DNA of 22,494 nt, taken from assembly GCA_040217695.1 (NCBI GenBank), contig JBEHWO010000064.1, positions 1 to 22,494 on the forward strand. Reading direction: 5' to 3'. The DNA comes from CALARM01 sp040217695. Its GTDB lineage: Bacteria; Vulcanimicrobiota; SpSt-956; JAKJGF01. The notes beneath the pieces were generated by a model, which was not told the DNA's origin, made no database searches, and saw only the letters and a program-made list of their open reading frames with translations. Of the stretch, positions 16,689 through 22,494 are shown in pieces (the stretch's first letter is position 1; every line of letters starts with the position of its first letter). The translations under genes and the position numbers were made by a program.

Positions 16689-19361
16689 TCACCCGTTGTG
16701 ATCCATCGCCATAGCAATCATCTCGGATAATTCCTGAATACTGTAGGGTTTCTGGATAAATTTGTATCCGTCGTCAATAATCTCTCTGGCTTTTCCCGTA
16801 AGGCCATAGCCGGTTGAAAGGATAACAGGAAGAGAACGATTGAGTTTTTTCAGTCCTTTTATACATTCTCCTGCGCCCATTCCGGGCATAACAAGATCTA
16901 TAATAACCAGGTCAATATTATTACCGAATTTTTCATAATAAGACAGGGCTTCCATTCCGTCTCTGGCAATTACAACTTCATAACCAAGGCCTTTCAATGC
17001 ACGGGAAATAATATCAAGAACAACACCTTCGTCATCGACAAGCATGATTGTTCCTCTGCCATGAATTAACTTATCTCTTCTTTTTTTCTCCGTAGCTCTT
17101 CCGGCGTTGAAAGGCAGATACATATTAAAAACAGTGCCTTTATTTACTTCACTGCAAACTCTGATACCACCGCCGTGATCTTTTACTATTCCGTAAACCA
17201 TGGCAAGCCCCATGCCTGTGCCTTTCCCATGTTCTTTTGTAGTAAAAAAAGGCTCGAATATATGTTCCTGTATATTTTCCGGTATACCGGTACCAGTATC
17301 AATAACAGAAAATCTCACATATTCACCGGGAGTAAGTCCTACATGGGTAAGGCAATATTTTTCATCAAGATAAATTTTTTCTGTTTCCAAAATCAATTCT
17401 CCGCCTTCCGGCATAGCATCTCTGGCATTTACCACCAGATTAAGTATGGCCTGCTGCAGTTGCCCCGCATCGCCGAGGACTGTTGCCTTATCAGTATTTA
17501 ATTTTGGCACAATAGTAATATTCTCTTCAATAGTTCTGTTCAAAAGGGTTATGACCTCTCCGACGATATCGTTTAAATTGACTCTGCTGTTTCGGCGTTT
17601 TACTTTTCTGGAAAATCCCAGTAACTGTTTTGTCAGTTCTGCTGCTCTTTCACCTGCTTTTTCTATTGTAAGAGCTGCTTCATATACAAGTTCATCGTGT
17701 CTGGCTTCCAGTTTGAGCATATTCGCATAACCGAGAATACCTGTGAGAATATTGTTAAAATCATGGGCAATACCTCCTGCAAGCTGGCCTATAGCTTCCA
17801 TTTTATGTGCCTGAAGAAGCTGTGCCTCAAGTTTCTTTCTTTCCGTAATATCTCTTACGACACTGAAAATACACTCTTCGTCATTGAGGTTTAAAATATT
17901 TGCTGACATAAGCACAGTAACAGGAGTGCCGTCTTTTTTCCGAAAATTTACTTCCATGCCTGTTACTTCTCCCGAGGTTTTTAATATATTTATCAATTTC
18001 TTTCTTTCCGACGGTTTTGTCCATATATCAAGTTCCAATGATGTCCTGTTTGTAACTTCATCCTGAGTATAGCCATGTAATTTTATAAAACCACGGTTTA
18101 TTTCCAGGAATTTTCCGTCAGAAAGCCTGGTAATAGACATAGAATCAGGGCTTGTATTGAAAGCTTTAAAGAATTTTTCTTCACTCAAACGAAGTTTTCT
18201 CTCTCCTTCTTTCTGTTCGGTAATATCGGTATTGGTTCCGACCATTCTCACAGAATTGCCATCTTTATCACGTTCCACGACTTTTCCTCTCCCCCTTATC
18301 CATTTCCATTCTCCCGATTTTGTTTTAATACGATATTCTATGGTAAGAAAATCTTCTTTATTTTTAAAATGTTTATTCAGTTTATTTATAATTTCTTCAC
18401 GATCCTGTTGATTAACCAGTTTTATCCAGTTTTCATAGTCCGGAGGAAACTCATCCGGTTCGTAGCAGAGCATAGTATAATATCGGGGACTGAAATAGGC
18501 AGTTCCTGTAGCTATATTCCAATCCCAGTATCCGTCATTGGTTGCTTCAAGGACGAGTTTCAGCCTTTCTTCACTCACCCTCAGGGCTTCTTCTATTTTT
18601 TTACTTTCCGTTACATCACGGGAAACTCCCATAACAGCCAGTACGTCCCCTTTTTCATTTTTCAGAGGTACCAGATTATTACTCAGCCATACATCGCGGC
18701 CTCCGAGATGATCTTTATTTTCAGTGCGGACAGGCTGACCTGTCTCAAAAACTTTATCCAGAAAAAACTTCTGCCTCTCTGCCAGTCCGGGAGGAAACAG
18801 CTCAGACCTGGGTTTACCGACTATTTTTTCAGGAGTGGTTCTAAGCTGTCTTGACGCATAGGTATTTACAAATTCAACACGGTCTTCTTTATTAATGACA
18901 AAAATATTGTCTTCTGCCGCTTCTGTAAGAGTTCGATATTTTTCTTCACTTTCCTTAAGAGCCTTTTCCATTTTTTTCCTTTCCGTAATATCTGTCAGCA
19001 TTACTGCGAGCTGCCCCTTCCGGGGTATATAAGCAATTACATCTGCATATTTACCGGTTCCCCTGTAATAACCCTCAAAACGGGCAGGTTTTTCTGTGAG
19101 AATAACCATTCTGAACTGTTCAAACCAGTATTTTCCGGCTCCGGGAAATAGTTCCAGAAAAGTTTTCCCTGTAACATCAGCTTTTTTAAGGCCCGTAAAT
19201 TCTTCAAAAGCAGGGTTTACATCCAGAATACGATAATCACCGGGAATGCCATCGGAAATATAAATAATCTCGCTGAGTACAAAGGAGTTACTCATTTCAT
19301 TGAATAAGGACCTGTAGGAAGAAAGATCTTCTTTTCTTTTTAAATTATGTTTTTCTGTCAT
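16689..19361 (-). CDS. 4xPAS hybrid histidine kinase with C-terminal receiver
   Basis: This soluble hybrid kinase of 890 residues has four PAS domains (about 14-127, 138-258, 262-390 and 395-512), each ending in a D(I/V)TE motif. The third is of the PAS_3 kind, with DGYWDWN and the WIRGRG strand. The DHp H-box is AHDFNNIL with H533. The ATPase domain (about 630-745) has DTGTGIP and FEPFFTTKEHGKGTGMGLA. The C-terminal receiver (about 765-885) has MLVDDEG, acceptor D822 in DLVMPGMG and an FIQKPY end. It is the promoter-proximal gene of the minus-strand operon. The ATG at 19361 lies ten bases from a GTGACGC array and no Shine-Dalgarno sequence is visible, so initiation may be inefficient or unusual. 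The nearest promoter-like sequence is about 170 bases upstream. PAS ligands cannot be deduced from the sequence. Confidence 0.93.
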   Translation of the reverse strand: MTEKHNLKRKEDLSSYRSLFNEMSNSFVLSEIIYISDGIPGDYRILDVNPAFEEFTGLKKADVTGKTFLELFPGAGKYWFEQFRMVILTEKPARFEGYYRGTGKYADVIAYIPRKGQLAVMLTDITERKKMEKALKESEEKYRTLTEAAEDNIFVINKEDRVEFVNTYASRQLRTTPEKIVGKPRSELFPPGLAERQKFFLDKVFETGQPVRTENKDHLGGRDVWLSNNLVPLKNEKGDVLAVMGVSRDVTESKKIEEALRVSEERLKLVLEATNDGYWDWNIATGTAYFSPRYYTMLCYEPDEFPPDYENWIKLVNQQDREEIINKLNKHFKNKEDFLTIEYRIKTKSGEWKWIRGRGKVVERDKDGNSVRMVGTNTDITEQKEGERKLRLSEEKFFKAFNTSPDSMSITRLSDGKFLEINRGFIKLHGYTQDEVTNRTSLELDIWTKPSERKKLINILKTSGEVTGMEVNFRKKDGTPVTVLMSANILNLNDEECIFSVVRDITERKKLEAQLLQAHKMEAIGQLAGGIAHDFNNILTGILGYANMLKLEARHDELVYEAALTIEKAGERAAELTKQLLGFSRKVKRRNSRVNLNDIVGEVITLLNRTIEENITIVPKLNTDKATVLGDAGQLQQAILNLVVNARDAMPEGGELILETEKIYLDEKYCLTHVGLTPGEYVRFSVIDTGTGIPENIQEHIFEPFFTTKEHGKGTGMGLAMVYGIVKDHGGGIRVCSEVNKGTVFNMYLPFNAGRATEKKRRDKLIHGRGTIMLVDDEGVVLDIISRALKGLGYEVVIARDGMEALSYYEKFGNNIDLVIIDLVMPGMGAGECIKGLKKLNRSLPVILSTGYGLTGKAREIIDDGYKFIQKPYSIQELSEMIAMAMDHNG

Positions 19362-19368
19362 ATAAATC

Positions 19369-19396
19369 GTGACGCGTGACGCGTGACGCGTGACGC
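19369..19396 (+). repeat. Heptamer array, four perfect GTGACGC units
   Basis: Four identical 7-base units sit in the leader of the minus-strand hybrid kinase gene. The GACGCGTC and TCACGCGTGA-type stretches formed at unit junctions are self-complementary, so the transcript could fold here, next to the start codon. Confidence 0.9.
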
Positions 19397-19532
19397 GGGG
19401 TAAGATAATTAAACGTTATTACTGCTCTGAGCATAAGCATGTAATAAAGGTTTTCCTCCCGTTACGGGCATCACGAGAGCATATATGTATTATTTATGCT
19501 TACCTCAGTAATTACTATCTGGCCATTGTTTA

Positions 19533-19560
19533 ATTTTAGCTCATTTTTCAAAAAAATCAA
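19533..19560 (-). promoter_or_regulatory. Candidate sigma-70-type promoter for the minus-strand kinase operon
   Basis: On the minus strand TTGATT (19560-19555) and TAAAAT (19538-19533) are separated by 16 bases. Both are close to the consensus -35 and -10. Transcription would start near 19526, giving a leader of about 165 bases that includes the heptamer array. AT-rich surroundings make chance matches likely, so confidence is moderate. Confidence 0.4.
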
Positions 19561-19575
19561 GTCATTAAAAGGTAA

Positions 19576-19601
19576 AATTGTAAGTAAAATTACTTACAAT
19601 T
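19576..19601. promoter_or_regulatory. 26-base dyad, possible operator
   Basis: AATTGTAAGTAA and its exact complement TTACTTACAATT are separated by two bases. It lies just upstream of the candidate minus-strand promoter, where an activator would sit. It lacks a T-tract, so a terminator is less likely. The regulator is unknown and none is encoded in the window. Confidence 0.55.
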
Positions 19602-19672
19602 CCATTGATAAGGATAGTGTTTGAAACGACAGGTAGTTTCACTTTTACTGGAAATTATAATTAATTTCATAA

Positions 19673-19686
19673 ATCTATTAATAGAT
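19673..19686. promoter_or_regulatory. Perfect 14-base palindrome ATCTATTAATAGAT
   Basis: It differs only in the two central bases from the palindrome at 21016-21029, which overlaps the candidate promoter of the M15 peptidase gene. A second inverted repeat, GAAATTA-TAAT-TAATTTC, lies just before it at 19651-19668. A shared regulator is possible but not shown. Confidence 0.4.
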
Positions 19687-19805
19687 GATGGTGTTGGGTC
19701 ATGGGTTAAGAAGCTCCAGAACCCGGCCCCCGGAACCCGAGACATTTAATTAATTTTCATTTATATATAAAATCACCTGTCATTTTTCAACAGAATCACT
19801 TACTG

Positions 19806-19834
19806 TTGCTTAAAAAGTAAAAAAATGGTATAAT
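19806..19834 (+). promoter_or_regulatory. Promoter of the secreted copper-amine-oxidase-domain gene
   Basis: TTGCTT (19806-19811), a 17-base spacer and a perfect TATAAT (19829-19834) form a good sigma-70-type promoter. Transcription would start near 19841, leaving a leader of about 145 bases before the ribosome-binding site. Confidence 0.65.
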
Positions 19835-19848
19835 CAGTCTGATACCAT
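19825..19848. promoter_or_regulatory. Inverted repeat overlapping the -10 box, possible repressor site
   Basis: ATGGTAT (19825-19831) and ATACCAT (19842-19848) are exact complements ten bases apart and enclose the TATAAT box and the predicted start. An inner TCAG/CTGA pair extends the symmetry. A bound repressor here would block the promoter. Confidence 0.5.
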
Positions 19849-19890
19849 GTGAAATACATTAAAGCTATGACTGTTGTGTTTTCACCTGCA

Positions 19891-19927
19891 GGCTGATAAG
19901 ACAGCCCGTAACGCGTAATTCGTTACG
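19891..19927 (+). promoter_or_regulatory. Two hairpins in the leader transcript
   Basis: GGCTG/CAGCC (19891-19906) and CGTAACG/CGTTACG (19907-19927, 7-base loop) follow one another directly. The second is built from heptamer-like units and is followed by ATTTTC. They could modulate expression as an attenuator or an RNA-stability element, though the T-tract is short. Confidence 0.4.
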
Positions 19928-19988
19928 ATTTTCATATAAATAATACAGTGTTATATGGTGGGAAAAAATTTTTAGGAGGTGTGTGGAG

Positions 19989-20891
19989 GTGTTTTATAAA
20001 AAAATTTCAACTATCCTTTTAGTATTAATCATTTGCCTGACCTGCAGCGTCAGTGCACAGATGTGTGCGGCACCGGTAGATTTGAGCAAAGGTACTGTCA
20101 TACCGTCAGGTTCTATTTCAGTATCACTTGATGGCAGAAAAATCCATCCTCAATTATTAAAACAGGATGGTGTAATTTACATAAAGGCAGACGAACTTCT
20201 AGGAGCCCTTGGATTTAAATATAGTTATGACAGAGACAATAAAGTCATAAAAATAAGCGGCGTATCCATGCCTGCCTGGAGGACAGGGTATATAAAAGAA
20301 GATGGGAAAACTCTGATCTGTTTGCCTCTCCTTGAAACTCTGTCATTGCTGGAAAAAAGATATCTCTACAGTGATCTCAACGGGAAAGACGTCATTTCTA
20401 TAAGAACAGACGATTATTCGGATTATTCACCTGTAATTTACTATATACAGCCAAAATCCGACAATCCTCAGACTGCAATATCTTCAGATGATTCCAAAAA
20501 TAATATTAATATTAATATTAATAATACTCCGAGCAATCAGCAGACTTTAAATCAGAATCAGCAATATTCATCAGGAGGCGGCTACTACTCAGGCGGAGGT
20601 TATTACGGAGGAGGACTTCCCAATGTTCCCGGCTACAACAGTCCTATTACGTCTGTTCCTGACCTTTTAGCAAACTGTCAGTACAACAACGAAGTAAGAG
20701 GCTATGGCTTGAGGACAAGACTCGGCTTTTTCTCTGTCTACGGTGTGGAACCACAACCTTTCGGGACAGGTTTCCCCTATGCGCTGGGAGGACCTGTTTA
20801 TAATAACTGGTGTCCATCTCCTTATTATCCTCCTGTAATTTATTCAAATCCATGTTCTCCAAACCCATGTTCTCCTTTAAGAACATGGTAA
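19989..20891 (+). CDS. Secreted protein with copper-amine-oxidase-type N-terminal domain and Gly/Tyr/Asn-rich tail
   Basis: I choose GTG 19989 because AGGAGG at 19974-19979 is nine bases before it. An in-frame GTG at 19983 is only three bases from that site. The product (300 residues) has a signal peptide: FYKK, a hydrophobic core (ISTILLVLIICL) and a likely cut after SVSA. Residues of about 32-95 look like the copper-amine-oxidase-type N-terminal domain (PF07833), with VSLDGRKIHPQLLKQDGVIY and KADELLGALGFKYSYD. That domain is commonly found on exported cell-wall proteins, and no oxidase core is present. The rest is low complexity: an NININ run, Gln/Asn repeats, Gly-Gly-Tyr-Tyr repeats, and a Pro/Tyr/Cys-rich end (NPCSPNPCSP). 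A structural or wall-associated role is likely; the exact function is unknown. It has its own promoter, leader and terminator. Confidence 0.85.
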   Translation: MFYKKISTILLVLIICLTCSVSAQMCAAPVDLSKGTVIPSGSISVSLDGRKIHPQLLKQDGVIYIKADELLGALGFKYSYDRDNKVIKISGVSMPAWRTGYIKEDGKTLICLPLLETLSLLEKRYLYSDLNGKDVISIRTDDYSDYSPVIYYIQPKSDNPQTAISSDDSKNNINININNTPSNQQTLNQNQQYSSGGGYYSGGGYYGGGLPNVPGYNSPITSVPDLLANCQYNNEVRGYGLRTRLGFFSVYGVEPQPFGTGFPYALGGPVYNNWCPSPYYPPVIYSNPCSPNPCSPLRTW

Positions 20892-20894
20892 GAA

Positions 20895-20943
20895 AAAAAA
20901 TCGTCACGCGTGACGCGTAACGCGTGACGTGTTGCGATTTTTT
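20895..20943 (+). terminator. Intrinsic terminator built from heptamer repeats
   Basis: An outer stem pairs AAAAAATCG (20895-20903) with CGATTTTTT (20935-20943). An inner stem pairs GTCACGCGT (20903-20911) with ACGCGTGAC (20920-20928) around an 8-base loop. The inner arms are GTGACGC/GTAACGC units. It begins three bases after the stop codon and ends in a T-run, and it would work in both directions. Confidence 0.7.
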
Positions 20944-20999
20944 GTTTTCAGTCAAAAAATTACATGGTAAAAAAATTTTCCCCTGGAATATTTACTTAT

Positions 21000-21028
21000 T
21001 TGATTTATGCGTGATATCTATATATAGA
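21000..21028 (+). promoter_or_regulatory. Candidate promoter of the M15 peptidase gene
   Basis: TTGATT (21000-21005) and TATAGA (21023-21028) are 17 bases apart. The -10 lies inside the 16-base perfect palindrome TATCTATATATAGATA (21015-21030), which could act as an operator. The predicted start near 21035 leaves a leader of about 45 bases ending in a strong ribosome-binding site. Confidence 0.45.
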
Positions 21029-21064
21029 TAACTACAGCTTTGATTTTTTCAGAAACTTGACGTT

Positions 21065-21072
21065 AAGGAGGT
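21065..21072 (+). promoter_or_regulatory. Strong ribosome-binding site (AAGGAGGT)
   Basis: A near-perfect Shine-Dalgarno sequence seven bases before the ATG at 21079. It is the strongest in the window and suggests high expression of the Met/Gly-rich peptidase. Confidence 0.75.
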
Positions 21073-21078
21073 AAGGAA

Positions 21079-22053
21079 ATGGGCATAGGAATAGGAAACA
21101 GTGTAAATAACAGCATGATGGTAAATAACTATTTCGGAGGAGGTTTCGCTTCCGGGATGGGAGGAATGATGGGAGGAATGAATCCTCTCCAGATGCTTAT
21201 GCAGGGCCTTGGAGGTTTAACAGGCGGTCCCTGTCAGCCTATGGATATGATGGGCATGGGCGGCATGGGTGACATGATGGGCATGGGCGGTATGGGTGAC
21301 ATGATGGGCATGGGCGGTATGCCGGGGATGATGGGCGGCATGGGTGATATGATGGGCATGGGTGGCTTCAGCCCTATGGCAGGCAACTGTGTTGGTAATT
21401 TTCTCGGCATGCAGCAGAATCCGATGATGCAGATGATGCAGACGATGATGCAGATGATGCAGATGATGATGCAGATGATGGGCGGAGGAGCTAATCCCTT
21501 TATGGGTGGCATGATGCCAGGCATGATGGGCGGTATGCCAGGTATGGGCGGTATGCCAGGTATGATGGGCGGTATGCCAGGTATGATGGGCGGTATGCCA
21601 GGCGGCGGAGCAGGAGCCTATGCAGGTATAGGACCTGACGGACAGCCCTACGCAGGAGCTTATGCAGGCGGAAATAATGCAGCCCAGGGAGCTCAGGGGG
21701 GACAGCAGATTCAGGCCGGAGATGGAAACCAGGGAACAGTAATACGCAAAGGAAAACCGATAGGAGCAAATATAGCGGCAGCCTTCGATGCAATGGACGC
21801 TGCAGCAAAGAGAGACGGTATAAATCTTACAATCACATCCGGTTTCAGAAGTCATGCCCAGCAGCAGGCTTTATGGAATAAAAATCCGAACCCGAAAATG
21901 GTGGCAAGACCGGGAACAAGTCAGCACGAAAAAGGAAACGCTCTCGATCTCGGCCCGCCCAGCGCCTATGGGTGGCTCAAGCAAAATGCACCGAAGTTCG
22001 GCTTCAAAAATTATCCTCCCGAACCATGGCATTATTCTACAACAGGACATTAA
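21079..22053 (+). CDS. Met/Gly-rich repeat protein with C-terminal M15 (VanY-type) peptidase domain
   Basis: The C-terminal domain (about 225-324) is a complete M15-family zinc peptidase fold, a family that cleaves D-Ala-D-Ala or L-Ala-D-Glu bonds in peptidoglycan peptides. Its hallmarks are SGFRSHAQQ (254-262), the zinc ligands H283 and D290 in SQHEKGNALDL, and the E315-P-W-H318 motif giving the catalytic glutamate and third ligand. The first 178 residues are low complexity: 57 methionines by residue 173, as tandem MMGMGGMGD units (27-bp DNA repeat, 21247-21300), MMQ units (around 21424-21480) and GGMPGMM units (21-bp repeat, around 21520-21605). A short Ala/Gly/Gln linker follows. There is no signal peptide or membrane helix, although the substrate is outside the cytoplasm, so another export route, lysis or an internal role must be considered. 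Its promoter, ribosome-binding site and terminator make it a separate unit. Confidence 0.87.
   Translation: MGIGIGNSVNNSMMVNNYFGGGFASGMGGMMGGMNPLQMLMQGLGGLTGGPCQPMDMMGMGGMGDMMGMGGMGDMMGMGGMPGMMGGMGDMMGMGGFSPMAGNCVGNFLGMQQNPMMQMMQTMMQMMQMMMQMMGGGANPFMGGMMPGMMGGMPGMGGMPGMMGGMPGMMGGMPGGGAGAYAGIGPDGQPYAGAYAGGNNAAQGAQGGQQIQAGDGNQGTVIRKGKPIGANIAAAFDAMDAAAKRDGINLTITSGFRSHAQQQALWNKNPNPKMVARPGTSQHEKGNALDLGPPSAYGWLKQNAPKFGFKNYPPEPWHYSTTGH
21247..21605. repeat. In-gene tandem repeats encoding Met/Gly motifs
   Basis: Two perfect-length 27-bp units (21247-21273 and 21274-21300) plus partial copies encode MMGMGGMGD. Around 21424-21480 ATGATGCAG-type 9-bp units encode MMQ. Around 21520-21605 21-bp units encode GGMPGMM. 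Unit lengths are multiples of three, so copy-number changes keep the frame. Length variation between strains is likely. Confidence 0.8.
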
Positions 22054-22057
22054 AGGC

Positions 22058-22113
22058 GTAATACGTGATGCGTGATGCGTAATGCGTAATGCGTGATGCG
22101 TGATGCGTGATGC
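22058..22113 (+). repeat. Heptamer array GTRATGC, eight units
   Basis: GTAATAC, two GTGATGC, two GTAATGC and three GTGATGC follow one another with no break, starting four bases after the peptidase stop codon. Confidence 0.9.
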
Positions 22114-22122
22114 AACAATAGA

Positions 22123-22155
22123 AAACAGAGAGGCGAGTTCATGGCCTCTCTGTTT
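22123..22155 (+). terminator. Intrinsic terminator after the M15 peptidase gene
   Basis: AAACAGAGAGGC (22123-22134) and GCCTCTCTGTTT (22144-22155) form a perfect 12-bp stem with a 9-base loop, followed by ATTTAT. It is the most conventional hairpin terminator in the window. Confidence 0.75.
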
Positions 22156-22200
22156 ATTTATGGCGATTCCCTAGTTGTAAATGGTAAAAACACCTGTATC

Positions 22201-22494
22201 GTAACGCGTAACGCGTAACGCGTGACGGGAGGTTTGTGATGCGTGATGCGTGATGCGTGATGCGTGAACCGTTACACAGGTTGGGAGTTGAAAGCTGAGG
22301 GTTGAGAGTTTAATGAACCTCAACTATAAACCTTAAACTATAAACCCTCTTCACGTTTCACTTTTCACCCTTCACCCTTCACTTTTCACCCTTCACCCTT
22401 CACCCTTCACTTTTCACCCTTCACCCTTCACCCTTCACTTTTCACCCTTCACTTTTCACCCTTCACTTTTCACTTTTCACTTTTCACCCTTCAC
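22201..22494 (+). repeat. Composite heptamer element, copy C, running off the right edge
   Basis: Units at 22201-22277 are three GTAACGC, GTGACGG, GAGGTTT, four GTGATGC, GTGAACC and GTTACAC, the same order as the left half of copy B. From 22283 to 22345 there are further 7-base units of another type (GAGGGTT, GAGAGTT, then the inverted TATAAAC, CTTAAAC, TATAAAC) in place of the hairpin core. From 22362 to the last base there are exactly nineteen units of TTTTCAC or CCTTCAC. Orientation matches copy B. The whole 22054-22494 stretch has no gene; apart from the arrays and the terminator, 22156-22200 shows nothing I can name. Confidence 0.85.

Larger units (their letters stand above)
19362..19982. 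other. Divergent intergenic regulatory region
   Basis: This 621-base stretch separates the minus-strand kinase operon from the plus-strand envelope genes. I find no ORF worth calling. It contains the GTGACGC array, a CCCGTTACGGG palindrome (19458-19468), a candidate minus-strand promoter, three inverted repeats in an AT-rich block (19576-19601, 19651-19668, 19673-19686), a GC-rich heptamer patch (GGGTCAT, GGGTTAA, then GAACCCG, GCCCCCG, GAACCCG at 19696-19739), a strong plus-strand promoter and a leader with two hairpins. These are listed separately where the support is reasonable. Confidence 0.7.

Noticed and set aside
19989..20891. Lipoprotein
   Set aside because: A cysteine lies near the end of the signal segment (LTC), but the residue before it is threonine and not the Gly/Ala/Ser of a lipobox. 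Cleavage after SVSA fits better.
21217..21855. Long minus-strand ORFs rich in His or Leu/Arg opposite the Met/Gly-rich gene
   Set aside because: They are the complement of ATG/GGC tandem repeats, which leave several frames open. There is no ribosome-binding site and the plus-strand frame has a true domain, promoter and terminator.
22201..22494. CRISPR array
   Set aside because: Repeats are only 7 bases and directly tandem, with no unique spacers and no cas genes.

Overview
The window is an AT-rich bacterial segment dominated by soluble two-component signalling. It holds seven histidine kinases, three kinase-free receiver proteins, a receiver/HD-GYP protein, an HDOD protein and two envelope-type proteins. 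I see no rRNA, tRNA, CRISPR array, transposase or DNA-binding output domain. The host cannot be named from sequence alone. The PAS/GAF-rich soluble kinases, the copper-amine-oxidase-type N-terminal domain and the abundant intergenic repeats fit an uncultured, environmental, low-GC bacterium, but that is inference.

Layout. Positions 1-9029 (+) form a tightly coupled operon: a PAS/GAF kinase cut by the left edge, a double-receiver protein, a hybrid kinase, a very small hydrophobic ORF (25 codons), a PAS-GAF kinase and a REC-GAF-PAS kinase. After a repeat-filled gap, 9179-12517 (+) is a second module: REC-PAS, REC-HD-GYP, a small free-standing domain protein and an HDOD protein. Converging on it from the right are three minus-strand genes read from 19361 down to 12734: a 4xPAS hybrid kinase, a REC-PAS-GAF-PAS kinase and a small REC-kinase. 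A 620-base promoter region rich in palindromes separates these from two plus-strand genes: a secreted protein with a copper-amine-oxidase-type domain, and a Met/Gly-rich protein ending in a complete M15 (VanY-type) peptidase domain.

How it may work. Apart from the 25-codon ORF, no signalling protein shows a membrane segment, so the kinases probably sense cytoplasmic cues through PAS and GAF domains. Ten receiver domains and seven kinases suggest a branched phosphorelay. The only recognisable effector is the HD-GYP/HDOD module, so cyclic-di-GMP turnover or protein contacts are the likely output. The last two genes look like cell-wall functions with their own promoters.

The most unusual non-coding feature is a set of 7-bp-period repeats, mostly of the form GTRANNN, found at the edges of transcription units and never at the overlapping gene junctions. 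They assemble into an ordered composite element. Two inverted copies (9012-9161 and 12599-12751) flank the HD-GYP/HDOD module exactly, and a third fills the right end of the window. Inversion between the first two would move the effector module from the left kinase operon to the right one, which is a testable idea and not a demonstrated fact.
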